A stretch of DNA of 64,000 nucleotides from Chryseobacterium phosphatilyticum (GTDB lineage Bacteria > Bacteroidota > Bacteroidia > Flavobacteriales > Weeksellaceae). Positions 1 through 7,728 of the stretch are shown here, piece by piece; the stretch's first letter is position 1, and every line of letters starts with the position of its first letter. Below the pieces are notes generated by a model, which saw only the letters and a list, made by a program, of their open reading frames with translations, did not search any database and had not been told where the DNA came from. The translations under genes were made by a program, and so were the position numbers. Location: contig NZ_PPED02000003.1 in NCBI RefSeq assembly GCF_002899825.2, positions 576,263 to 640,262 of the forward strand, written 5' to 3'.

Positions 1-344
1 CTATTTCAATGCATGAGGGTGAGCACCCTGATAAAAGAGCCATTAAAACTGCTGCTAACCATAATATTGATATATCCAGGCAAAAGTCAAGACCTATTAC
101 CAGAAAAGACTTTGAAACCTTTGATAAGATATACTGCATGGATATTGACGTATTAGAAGATGTTGTTTCTAAAACTAAAAATGAAGAGGAACGCCAGAAA
201 GTCTCATTGTTTTTAGAAGCATTGGGAGATCACAAAAATGCTGAGGTTCCAGACCCGTATTGGGGTGATATGAAAGATTTTGAAATGGTTTTCCAGCTTT
301 TGAATAAAGGATGTGATGCTATTATAAACCAAATATCAGAATAA
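1..344 (+). CDS. Low-molecular-weight protein-tyrosine phosphatase, C-terminal part
   Basis: The gene is cut by the left window edge; reading is open from base 3 to the stop at 342-344. The visible part has the GEHPDKRAI stretch that follows the phosphatase active-site region and a VPDPYWG motif, which carries the general-acid Asp of LMW-PTP enzymes (DPYxG loop). The P-loop CX5R lies outside the window. The family removes phosphate from phosphotyrosine or low-molecular-weight substrates in the cytoplasm. It is followed after 5 nt by an exported NTF2-like gene and then a methyltransferase, so the three are probably one transcript. In flavobacteria this phosphatase and a tetrapyrrole-type methyltransferase often follow dnaA, so dnaA may lie just upstream (inference from recalled gene order). 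Confidence 0.88.
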   Translation, partial: ISMHEGEHPDKRAIKTAANHNIDISRQKSRPITRKDFETFDKIYCMDIDVLEDVVSKTKNEEERQKVSLFLEALGDHKNAEVPDPYWGDMKDFEMVFQLLNKGCDAIINQISE

Positions 345-349
345 GATTC

Positions 350-850
350 ATGAAAAAGCTGCTGTTACTCATTTTATTAAGCTTTAATTTCTCTTTTGCC
401 CAAACTAAGGACGAAGCAGAAATCCGTAAAGTTATGGATGACTTCATGGGATGTATTAAATCCGGAGATGAAACCAAATATCTTTCTTTATTCCAGGAAC
501 CCGTATTGTGGACCGGAATCTACAAAGAAAGAACACAAGCTAAGCGTTTTGAGGAAAATCCTAAAGCGGAACATTACTTCTCCGATAATTATAAAACTTT
601 TATCAAGGGTTTTAAGGATTACAAATCTGAAGAAAAATTTGACAATATTAAAATCGTGGAAGATGGAGCAGTAGCTTCTGCCAATTTCGATTACAGTTTT
701 TGGTACGACGGAAAAATGGAAAACTGGGGTAAGGAGATCTGGACACTGATGAAGATCAACGGAGTCTGGAAGATTACTTCTGTTACCTTTTCCATGGATC
801 TGACTAAATACTTCCCACAACCTTCACTGAACGAAAGAACTAAAAAATAA
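350..850 (+). CDS. Exported NTF2-like (SnoaL/DUF4440-type) protein
   Basis: A 166-residue protein with a clear signal peptide (residues 1-17, LLLLILLSFNFSFA then Q). The mature part begins with an amphipathic helix (EAEIRKVMDDFMGCIKSGDE) and continues with alternating strands that include WTLMKINGVWKITSV, a typical ending of the cone-shaped NTF2/SnoaL fold. No catalytic residues can be assigned. A second protein of similar design is encoded at 32821-33339 beside an amylase. It sits 5 nt after the phosphatase gene and 4 nt before the methyltransferase gene, so it is probably co-transcribed. Function unknown; family assignment rests on size, secondary-structure pattern and the terminal motif. 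Confidence 0.7.
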   Translation: MKKLLLLILLSFNFSFAQTKDEAEIRKVMDDFMGCIKSGDETKYLSLFQEPVLWTGIYKERTQAKRFEENPKAEHYFSDNYKTFIKGFKDYKSEEKFDNIKIVEDGAVASANFDYSFWYDGKMENWGKEIWTLMKINGVWKITSVTFSMDLTKYFPQPSLNERTKK

Positions 851-854
851 TATA

Positions 855-1553
855 ATGCTTTTTTTACTCCCTGCTTATTTATCAGAAAATACTTCTATTA
901 CTCACTTTTCACCTGTTATAAAGGAATATATCATGCAAACTGATTACTTCTTTGTAGAAAATGAAAAAACAGCGAGAAAGGTTGTTAAGTTTTTTGCTCC
1001 TGAAAAAAAACAGGCAGATCTGAAGCTGTTCTTATTGGATAAGTATACTGAAAATGCAGATATTAAGGAAGCTCAGGAACTGATGTTGAAAGGACAGGAT
1101 TTTGGATTGCTTTCAGAGGCAGGATTGCCCTGTATTGCAGATCCCGGGAACTTAATTGTAAAATGGTGCCATGAAAAAAATATAAGGGTTATCCCTGTTT
1201 CCGGGCCATCATCTATTATTCTGGCATTGATATCCAGTGGGTTTAACGGACAGGAGTTTACTTTCCATGGCTATCTTCCTATTGATAAAGGAGAAAAAAA
1301 GAAACAAATCATGAATCTTGAAAGCCTTGTTCAGAAAACAGGATATTCACAGATTTTTATGGAAACACCATACAGGAATAATCAACTCTTTGAAGATTTG
1401 TGTAAGTTTTTATCACCCAATACAAGGCTTTGTATTGCAGCCAATATCAATGATCCGGAGCATGAATTTATCAAAACAAAGTCCATTAAAGACTGGCAGA
1501 AACAAAAAACCGAACTGCATAAAATACCAGCGGTATTCGTACTTGGAAAATAA
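855..1553 (+). CDS. SAM-dependent methyltransferase, RsmI/tetrapyrrole-methylase family
   Basis: A 232-residue cytoplasmic protein with hallmarks of the tetrapyrrole methylase superfamily: GLLSEAGLPCIADPG (the SAM-binding SEAGxPxxxDPG loop of RsmI proteins), PVSGPSSIILALISSG and FTFHGYLP. RsmI proper 2'-O-methylates C1402 of 16S rRNA and has about 280 residues. This shorter form is a separate flavobacterial branch whose substrate I cannot name. It follows the NTF2-like gene after 4 nt and is closed by a strong terminator. Confidence is high for the fold and low for the substrate. Confidence 0.85.
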   Translation: MLFLLPAYLSENTSITHFSPVIKEYIMQTDYFFVENEKTARKVVKFFAPEKKQADLKLFLLDKYTENADIKEAQELMLKGQDFGLLSEAGLPCIADPGNLIVKWCHEKNIRVIPVSGPSSIILALISSGFNGQEFTFHGYLPIDKGEKKKQIMNLESLVQKTGYSQIFMETPYRNNQLFEDLCKFLSPNTRLCIAANINDPEHEFIKTKSIKDWQKQKTELHKIPAVFVLGK

Positions 1554-1562
1554 TAGAATTTA

Positions 1563-1594
1563 TTCCTGTAGATTTAATCTACAGGAATTTTTTT
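1563..1594 (+). terminator. Rho-independent terminator
   Basis: TTCCTGTAGATT pairs with AATCTACAGGAA (1563-1587) and a T run follows immediately (1588-1594). It lies 10 nt after the methyltransferase stop and ends the first operon. Confidence 0.85.
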
Positions 1595-1951
1595 GTTCTG
1601 AATGGAAGACCTGAGACAGAAATAAACCAACTTTTTCATTTTAGAATAATTGATTGTCATATAGATAATTATCTTCAGAAATTTTGAACCAACAGCATCC
1701 CCTCATTTTTTCCGTTTTTAATACTTCTTAATATGAATATAAACCAGCAGAAAATATTTCTATATTTTGTGATATATTGTATTTTTTTTCATATTTTTAT
1801 ATCGAAAAATATTCTATTGATATGTTTAAAATAAATGATTATGAATTATTATATTTAGTTTTATTATCTATAATACATGATTTTTTTATTATTTTATTTA
1901 ACTTTTTTTGAGTATTTTTTAATTTGAAACTTAACACCAAAATATTTAAAT
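1595..1951. other. AT-rich intergenic region upstream of the LPMO gene
   Basis: About 360 bases of very AT-rich DNA with T and A tracts, densest from about 1740 to 1930. No open frame with coding character and no exact TAnnTTTG box was found. The length and composition fit the long leader and regulatory region of a regulated secreted enzyme, but no operator could be picked out. Confidence 0.5.
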
Positions 1952-3748
1952 ATGATTAAATGTAAATTTTTTTTCCCGGTATTGCTGATGCTGGCCACAC
2001 TGGTACCGTCGTTAGTTCATGTATCTGCACATGGATATGTTGTAAGCCCTGCCTCAAGAGGCTATCAGGGAAGTCTGGATAGAGCAGTACTTGGCTATTC
2101 TGCTGCATTGGGAATCTATGGCTCTGTAATTAATGAACCAGCCTCTCTGGAGGCACCAAAAGGATTTCCTACATATGGTCCTGCAGACGGAAAGATTGCT
2201 TCAGCTAATGGAAGTATAGGGGGAGACACTACATTGGATCTCCAAACGGCTGATCGTTGGAAGAAAACCAATATAACTACTGGAGTGAATGCCTTTATCT
2301 GGAAATATACGGCTTATCATGCGACGGCAAAATGGCATTATTATATAACAAAGCAAGGATGGGATCCTAATCAGCCGCTTACCCGTCAGAATCTGGAACT
2401 CATCGGTACGATCATGCATAATGGTACACCACCGCAGGATAATGTTTCTCATCAGATTACAGTGCCCGCCAACCGTACAGGGTACCATGTTATTTTAGCG
2501 GTCTGGGATGTGGCAGATACCACTAATGCATTTTATAATGTCATTGATGTTAATGTAACTTCCGGAACAGGCGTTTCTGCACCTGCCACACCTACAGGAC
2601 TAGCACAGATAGGAATAACAAGTTCGTCTGTCAAAATAGGCTGGAACCCACAATCGGATGCTGTTTCCTATAACATTTTCCGCAATGGACAAAACATTCA
2701 GCAAGTAAGTGGAGTTACATTTCAGGATACCGGCTTAACTGCTAATACGGTTTATACGTACGAAATACAGGCGAAAGGCTCTTCTGGGCTAATTTCAGGA
2801 AAAAGCACGCCACTCAATGTGAAGACAAACAACGAAGGTACACTTGAAAAACCTACAGCACCATCCAACCTTCATTCAATGACAGTTACAGAAAACTCTG
2901 TTTCACTCATGTGGATGGCTTCTACTCACTCGCAGGGAATCAAAAATTACCAAATCTTTGAAAATGGAATCAAAGTAGGAGAGACCGTACAAACAAACTT
3001 TTTACGAACCGGATTAGCACAAGACACAGAGTATCATTATACGGTGAGATCTGTTGCGATGAATGATCAGATCTCTGATATGAGTAATGAGTTAAAAGTC
3101 AAAACCAGGATTACGTCAGGTAATGGACAAACGTACTGTGCATCTGAACGGTATAATATTGCGAATGCTTATCCTACAGCCGGAACGAAAGTCTTTTATG
3201 CCTGTAAAATATGGAAAAACAAATGGTATGCTAATCCGGGTGAAACTCCGGGAGCAAATATGGTCTGGGAAGAGGTAAGCGTATGCAGCGAAGGTCCTGA
3301 TTGTACATCCGGCGGTCCTGTTACTTATTGTGGATCACAGGTGTATAATCCTGTAAAAACGTATTCTTCGGCCGGGACAAAAGTTTTTTATGCCTGCAAA
3401 ATATGGGAAAATAAATGGTACGTTAATCCGGGAGAAATTCCGGGAAGTAATGCTGTCTGGAAAGCGGTAAGTAACTGTACGGAAGGTACAGGGTGTGCAG
3501 CTGGTCTGACAGGTAAAGAAACGGGCCTTTCAATAATTGTATCTGATTATGTGATCAGTTTTTCACCGGAAGACTACTATGAGAAAATGAGTAGAGTGGA
3601 TATCATTAATCCTGGAGGACTTCAGATGCTTTCTGCTGTTAATCCAACAAAAAACAAAATTAATATCAGTCATCTTCAGTCTGGAATTTATTTTGTCAGA
3701 ATTCATTATAAAGATGGAAGTAGGGTAACAAAAACAATCCGAAAATAA
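1952..3748 (+). CDS. Secreted AA10 lytic polysaccharide monooxygenase with two FnIII, two chitin-binding modules and a T9SS tail
   Basis: A 598-residue secreted protein. The signal peptide (1-26, ending VHVSA) is followed directly by His27 in HGYVVSPASRG, the N-terminal half of the copper histidine brace. The second brace His is His123 in YTAYHATAKWHYY. The axial Phe is F194 in TTNAFYNVIDV, as in CBP21/GbpA. Then come two fibronectin III domains (about 210-292 and 300-385), two near-identical CBM5/12-like modules (about 394-445 and 455-505, each with a VFYACKIW motif) and a C-terminal sorting domain (about 525-598, ending GIYFVRIHYKDGSRVTKTIRK-like) of type IX secretion. AA10 enzymes cleave crystalline chitin oxidatively. 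The modules point to chitin as substrate and the tail to release or display at the cell surface. It is a single-gene unit. Confidence 0.92.
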   Translation: MIKCKFFFPVLLMLATLVPSLVHVSAHGYVVSPASRGYQGSLDRAVLGYSAALGIYGSVINEPASLEAPKGFPTYGPADGKIASANGSIGGDTTLDLQTADRWKKTNITTGVNAFIWKYTAYHATAKWHYYITKQGWDPNQPLTRQNLELIGTIMHNGTPPQDNVSHQITVPANRTGYHVILAVWDVADTTNAFYNVIDVNVTSGTGVSAPATPTGLAQIGITSSSVKIGWNPQSDAVSYNIFRNGQNIQQVSGVTFQDTGLTANTVYTYEIQAKGSSGLISGKSTPLNVKTNNEGTLEKPTAPSNLHSMTVTENSVSLMWMASTHSQGIKNYQIFENGIKVGETVQTNFLRTGLAQDTEYHYTVRSVAMNDQISDMSNELKVKTRITSGNGQTYCASERYNIANAYPTAGTKVFYACKIWKNKWYANPGETPGANMVWEEVSVCSEGPDCTSGGPVTYCGSQVYNPVKTYSSAGTKVFYACKIWENKWYVNPGEIPGSNAVWKAVSNCTEGTGCAAGLTGKETGLSIIVSDYVISFSPEDYYEKMSRVDIINPGGLQMLSAVNPTKNKINISHLQSGIYFVRIHYKDGSRVTKTIRK

Positions 3749-3769
3749 TAAGCTGAAATTTATAATGAG

Positions 3770-3801
3770 AAAAAACCACCGTGGAAACAAGGTGGTTTTT
3801 T
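3770..3801 (+). terminator. Rho-independent terminator of the LPMO gene
   Basis: AAAAAACCACC (3770-3780) pairs with GGTGGTTTTTT (3791-3801), starting 21 nt after the LPMO stop. Confidence 0.85.
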
Positions 3802-3930
3802 ACGATATGAACATTTTATTTTTTTGTGTTGTTTTGGTACGTAAAAATATTTAACAGCCCTTAACAAGCTTGTAGCACTATTCTTGTTTTTTTATATAGT
3901 ACCGGAAACAGTATACATTGTTGATAATGC

Positions 3931-3969
3931 ATAAAAAATCCGGGCATCGGAGATGCCCGGATTTTTTAT
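3931..3969. terminator. Bidirectional terminator with a long GC-rich stem
   Basis: ATAAAAAATCCGGGCATC, loop GGA, GATGCCCGGATTTTTTAT: an almost perfect hairpin with A and T tracts on both sides. It lies 4 nt beyond the stop of the minus-strand DUF4349 gene and is its terminator. It would also stop leftover plus-strand transcription from the LPMO side. Confidence 0.9.
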
Positions 3970-3973
3970 GATA

Positions 3974-4822
3974 TTATTTATTCTTTCTCGTTCTCCATTT
4001 TCTCCATAGGAAAACAAGAACAGGAATGAGTAAAAAGAATGGCCATAAAGAGATAAGTCCCAACAGGAAACTTACAAAACTATTCCAGCCTTCTGTGAGA
4101 GAATCAATAAATCGACTCCCGAAGCCTATTCTGGAAGTGGTTGAACTTCTTACTTTTTCTTTGTATAGACTTAGATTTAGGGTACTGTAGTTGACACGGT
4201 CATCAATAAAATGAAGCCTGCCTTCAGCGACATCAATCTCATCTTCAAGTCCACGAATCTTTTCCTGAATTTCCAGCATATCTTTGGTGGTCGCGGCACT
4301 TTTAAGCATGTCACGATATTTTTCAAGATAGAGCTTCTTGTTGGCTAATTTGATGGAAATGTCTGTGTACTCTTCGGTAACATCATCCGATGAAATGTTT
4401 TTTGATAAAACAGATCCAATACCATCGGAAAATGAATTTACTAAAGCATCAAAACTTTTATGAGGAACACGAATCGTCAGGTTAAGATTTTCATCTACAT
4501 CTGTATTTTGAAATTCCTCTTTTTGGATATAGGCATTGTTCCTTTTTAAAACCTCATTCACCTGGGCCTGAGCTTTTTTAATTTCTCCAACCTGAACTCT
4601 CATATTTCCGTTTTTAATAATTTTCCGGGATAAGGTATCTGCCTTACCCGCCGCAGGAGAAGATGGATCATCTGTTTTTGCATTGATAAGCAAAGATTTA
4701 TTAACAGGAGCCTTGTCTTCCATTATTATTTCTTCAACGGAAGCATCTGCAGATTGTATTTCATTTTGAGATTTGCTGCAGTTGACTAAGATGATTAATA
4801 GTGGTAAAAATAGTTTTCTCAT
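3974..4822 (-). CDS. DUF4349 membrane-anchored lipoprotein
   Basis: A 282-residue protein with a lipoprotein signal peptide (lipobox LVNC, Cys15). The envelope-facing region (about 65-235) contains NGNMRVQVGEIKKAQAQVNE, a coiled-coil stretch (about 160-205, LEIQEKIRGLEDEIDVAEGRL) and VNYSTLNLSLYKEK, which together are typical of DUF4349. A C-terminal transmembrane helix (about 250-272) is followed by a positively charged tail (WRKWRTRKNK). The protein is therefore anchored at both ends. The function of the family is unknown; an envelope role is inferred. It is transcribed on its own and ends at the strong hairpin at 3931-3969. Confidence 0.85.
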   Translation of the reverse strand: MRKLFLPLLIILVNCSKSQNEIQSADASVEEIIMEDKAPVNKSLLINAKTDDPSSPAAGKADTLSRKIIKNGNMRVQVGEIKKAQAQVNEVLKRNNAYIQKEEFQNTDVDENLNLTIRVPHKSFDALVNSFSDGIGSVLSKNISSDDVTEEYTDISIKLANKKLYLEKYRDMLKSAATTKDMLEIQEKIRGLEDEIDVAEGRLHFIDDRVNYSTLNLSLYKEKVRSSTTSRIGFGSRFIDSLTEGWNSFVSFLLGLISLWPFFLLIPVLVFLWRKWRTRKNK

Positions 4823-4910
4823 GAAAAATTAGCTTTTCATGAATGCTAGCAAAAACCATGCTTGGAAAGATAAATGCTTTGAAATTGTTTCAATGAGTAC
4901 CCTAAACAAA

Positions 4911-5384
4911 CTAATATCTGATTCCAGTTTTCTTAAGGATATACGTTAAAAGCCAGATAGGGCCAACCAGGAGGAATTGTAAATCTTTTATAAAAGAGGG
5001 CTTTTTTCCTTCTATTGTATGTCCTATCAGCTGGAAACCCCATGTAACAACAAACACAGATAGGTAAAGAATCCACGATTTCTTGCCCACGCTAATATTT
5101 GTCAGATAAATAAAGTGTTCCATCATTGTCATTATAGCGATCATGACAATCCCGATTAATAATGAAAGTCTCATATAAAATAAAGTAATAAGGCTGATGA
5201 CAACCAGACTTACAATACTGATGCAACCAAAATATGAAATGCAGAAATGCGGAGCAGGAATAAGGGAAACAAAGCCGAGAATAGTCCAGAAAATCACAGG
5301 AACACAAATCCAATGAATACATTTGTTAATTGCATTTCTATGGCTCTTACTATATTCTGCAAAAAGTAAATCAACCTTTCTCAT
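4911..5384 (-). CDS. Mpo1-like (DUF962) membrane protein
   Basis: A 157-residue integral membrane protein with about four hydrophobic segments. The N-terminus EYSKSHRNAINKCIHWICVP carries the HxxxxNxxxHxxxVP signature of the DUF962/Mpo1 family, and a second His lies in LIGHTIEGKKPS. Yeast Mpo1 is an Fe-dependent dioxygenase that degrades 2-hydroxy fatty acids in phytosphingosine breakdown. Since sphingolipids occur in some Bacteroidota, a related lipid role is possible but is inference. It is divergent from the AraC regulator at 5458 with a 73-nt gap. Confidence 0.8.
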   Translation of the reverse strand: MRKVDLLFAEYSKSHRNAINKCIHWICVPVIFWTILGFVSLIPAPHFCISYFGCISIVSLVVISLITLFYMRLSLLIGIVMIAIMTMMEHFIYLTNISVGKKSWILYLSVFVVTWGFQLIGHTIEGKKPSFIKDLQFLLVGPIWLLTYILKKTGIRY

Positions 5385-5422
5385 ACTCGTAGGAATTTGA
5401 TAAATGCTAAAATAATAAAATT

Positions 5423-5453
5423 TTGTAATCAGTGATAAGATTGCTTACATTTG
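5423..5453 (+). promoter_or_regulatory. Flavobacterial promoter of the AraC regulator gene
   Basis: TTG at 5423-5425, a 20-nt spacer, then TACATTTG at 5446-5453. The -7 box ends only 4 nt before the ATG at 5458, so transcription would start at or very near the start codon. Confidence 0.6.
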
Positions 5454-5457
5454 TGAT

Positions 5458-6303
5458 ATGTCTGCCTTAGAAAAGTTCGGAGTTGAAATCTTTACACAAC
5501 GCAATATTTTCGAGAGAATTGCGGTTGATAAGCCATTTCGGCCTGATAATCCGGCATTTATTTTTATTAAATCCGGAACCATAAAGCTTAGGCAGCATTT
5601 CAGTGATCTGGAGGTTTCTGCCAATATGTTTATGGTAACTGATCCCCAAACGATCTATGAAGTGGTCTCGGTAAGTGATGATTTTCAATCGAGGATGGTG
5701 TCATATAAAAGAGAATTTATTTCAGCTTTATCTTTAAAATTCAATCGCTTGATCACGTATCGTTATTTCAGACAACAAATGAACAAGGGAGTACCTTTCC
5801 CTGAGAATGAAATGGAAGTCGTATGGAAAAGTGTCAATTTTCTTAAATATATTCTCGACTCTGAAACTGAGATGTTGTATAAAAAGGAAATGGTAGAACA
5901 TCTTTTTTCTGTTTTTTGTTATCAGATGGCCGGGATTATTTCCAAGGAAGACAATAATTCTATGAACCAGATGTCCAGACAGGAGGAGATTGTTTTTGTA
6001 TTTCTTACGAATGTTGCAGAACATCATCTCACCGAGAGAACGGTGGAGTTTTATGCCGAGAAGCAATCTATTACAACCAGACATCTTTCAGCAGTTGTAA
6101 AATCCATTACAGGTAAGTCAGCAAGCCAGATTATTGCTTTAATTGTAATCAATGAGGCAAAAGTGCTTTTAAACTCGTCAACTAAACCTGTATCGGAGAT
6201 TTCTTCTATCCTTGGATTTAGTGATCAATACTCATTTTCCCACTTCTTTAAAAAACATCTCGAGGTAAGTCCTTCACAATATAGAAATCAGTTCGAAAAC
6301 TAA
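5458..6303 (+). CDS. AraC-family transcriptional regulator
   Basis: A 281-residue cytoplasmic regulator. Residues 1-150 look like a cupin-type sensing domain (FIFIKSGTIKLRQHF, then MFMVTDPQTIYEVVS). Residues about 180-281 carry two helix-turn-helix motifs: YAEKQSITTRHLSAVVKSITGKS, then ISSILGFSDQYSFSHFFKKH with the family ending VSPSQYRNQF. It lies directly upstream of, and in the same direction as, the tripartite efflux operon at 6393-10542, which it probably controls. The efflux operon has its own promoter, so the regulator is a separate unit. The ligand is unknown. Confidence 0.88.
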   Translation: MSALEKFGVEIFTQRNIFERIAVDKPFRPDNPAFIFIKSGTIKLRQHFSDLEVSANMFMVTDPQTIYEVVSVSDDFQSRMVSYKREFISALSLKFNRLITYRYFRQQMNKGVPFPENEMEVVWKSVNFLKYILDSETEMLYKKEMVEHLFSVFCYQMAGIISKEDNNSMNQMSRQEEIVFVFLTNVAEHHLTERTVEFYAEKQSITTRHLSAVVKSITGKSASQIIALIVINEAKVLLNSSTKPVSEISSILGFSDQYSFSHFFKKHLEVSPSQYRNQFEN

Positions 6304-6342
6304 AATCTTACATTTGAACATCTTTTTCCAAAAATCAAACAT

Positions 6343-6372
6343 TTGATTGATTTTGTTGTTGACCTAACTTTG
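6343..6372 (+). promoter_or_regulatory. Promoter of the efflux operon
   Basis: TTG at 6343-6345, 19-nt spacer, TAACTTTG at 6365-6372, 20 nt before the ATG at 6393. This is a textbook Bacteroidota promoter. Any AraC activator site would lie in the short gap after 6303. Confidence 0.75.
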
Positions 6373-6392
6373 CATCTGTAAAACAAGGTAAA

Positions 6393-7703
6393 ATGACAAA
6401 GAATATAAAAACAGCACTATCTGTATTGATAGCAGCTTTTCCTGCGCTGTTTTTTTCGCAACAGGTGAAACAGCTGACTGCAGGTGAAATTGCCGAACTG
6501 GCAGTTCAGAATCATCAGCAGTTAAAAGTTTCTGCTCAGAATATTGATATTGCGAAACAGAACATTAATGTTGTAAAACTTCAGAAACTGCCCACCATTA
6601 CGGCTTCTACAAGCCAGTTTTATTTGGGAGACGCAGTGGCAATTGACAAAGATTTTTCGAATTCCACAAAAATTCCGATGCCTCACTACGGAAGCTCATA
6701 TGCTGTACAAGCAACACAATTGATCTTTAAAGGAGGATTAGTAAACAAGTCTGTTGAAATGGCAGGGCTTCGTGAGCAACTTTCCGAATTGGATCTGGAG
6801 AAAAATAAACAGGAGGTAAAGTTTTTAGTGATCTCAAACTATCTGGATATTTATAAAATAATAAATCAGGAGGAAGTTTTCCAAAACAACAAAAAGCTTG
6901 CTCAGGAGCGTCTTAAAAATGTTCAGAAATTTTATCAACAGGGTATGGTAACCAGAAATGAGGTCATTCGTGGTGAACTCGCTATCAAAAACCTGGATCA
7001 GGGAATTCTGACATTGACAAATAATAAGAAAATTCTTAACTATAATTTGAGTATTGCTCTGGGACTATCTTCGGATACAGAAATCATCCCTACAGAAAGT
7101 TTAGAAAATAAAGAATCCGGGATTGGGATGGATTATTACCTGAATATGGCTCATGAAAGTAATCCTGCGTTGAAATCAGCAAAGAAAAACATTGATATTG
7201 CAGATAAGAATATCGAAATTATCAAAACAGATAATATGCCTACCATAGCAGGATTTGGTGGATATACTTTACAAAGACCTATTACAACGAGAAATCCAGT
7301 TTTGGACATGTATTCAGGAGGGTGGCAGACCGGGGTTTCTTTGAGTTATAATATAGATACATTGTTTAAAACAAAAGAAAAAGTTAAACTCGGTGAGATA
7401 CAAAAAAATCAGGCAAATGATGCAGTGACATTGGTGCAACAAAATGTAGATATGGGAGTGAATGCGGGCTATACAAAATATCAGGAAGCGATTCAACAAG
7501 CTGATATTCTTAATGATTCTAAAAGACTGGCAGAAGAAAATTATAAAATCACTGAAGCCAAATATCTGAATCAGCTGGCTGTGCAGGCAGAAATGATAGA
7601 TGCGCAGAACCAGAAACTACAGGCAGAACTGGATTATGCCAATGCGGAAATCAATGTTTTGTATCAATATTATAATCTTCTGAAATCTACGGGAACACTT
7701 TAA
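6393..7703 (+). CDS. TolC-family outer-membrane efflux protein
   Basis: A 436-residue protein with a signal peptide (about 1-22, ending FPALFFSQ). It shows the duplicated, helix-rich pattern of outer-membrane efflux ducts: IAELAVQNHQQLKVSAQNIDIA near the start and AHESNPALKSAKKNIDIADKNIEI in the second half, with long coiled-coil stretches between. It forms the outer-membrane channel of a three-part pump. It is first in an operon with an EmrA-like adaptor (25 nt downstream) and a DHA2-type MFS pump. Confidence 0.92.
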   Translation: MTKNIKTALSVLIAAFPALFFSQQVKQLTAGEIAELAVQNHQQLKVSAQNIDIAKQNINVVKLQKLPTITASTSQFYLGDAVAIDKDFSNSTKIPMPHYGSSYAVQATQLIFKGGLVNKSVEMAGLREQLSELDLEKNKQEVKFLVISNYLDIYKIINQEEVFQNNKKLAQERLKNVQKFYQQGMVTRNEVIRGELAIKNLDQGILTLTNNKKILNYNLSIALGLSSDTEIIPTESLENKESGIGMDYYLNMAHESNPALKSAKKNIDIADKNIEIIKTDNMPTIAGFGGYTLQRPITTRNPVLDMYSGGWQTGVSLSYNIDTLFKTKEKVKLGEIQKNQANDAVTLVQQNVDMGVNAGYTKYQEAIQQADILNDSKRLAEENYKITEAKYLNQLAVQAEMIDAQNQKLQAELDYANAEINVLYQYYNLLKSTGTL

Positions 7704-7728
7704 TTTTTTAAAACTGAAAATCAACACA

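Noticed and set aside
3931-3969. Long palindrome as a mobile-element end
   Set aside because: Its position right after a stop codon and the A/T tracts on both sides make it an ordinary bidirectional terminator.
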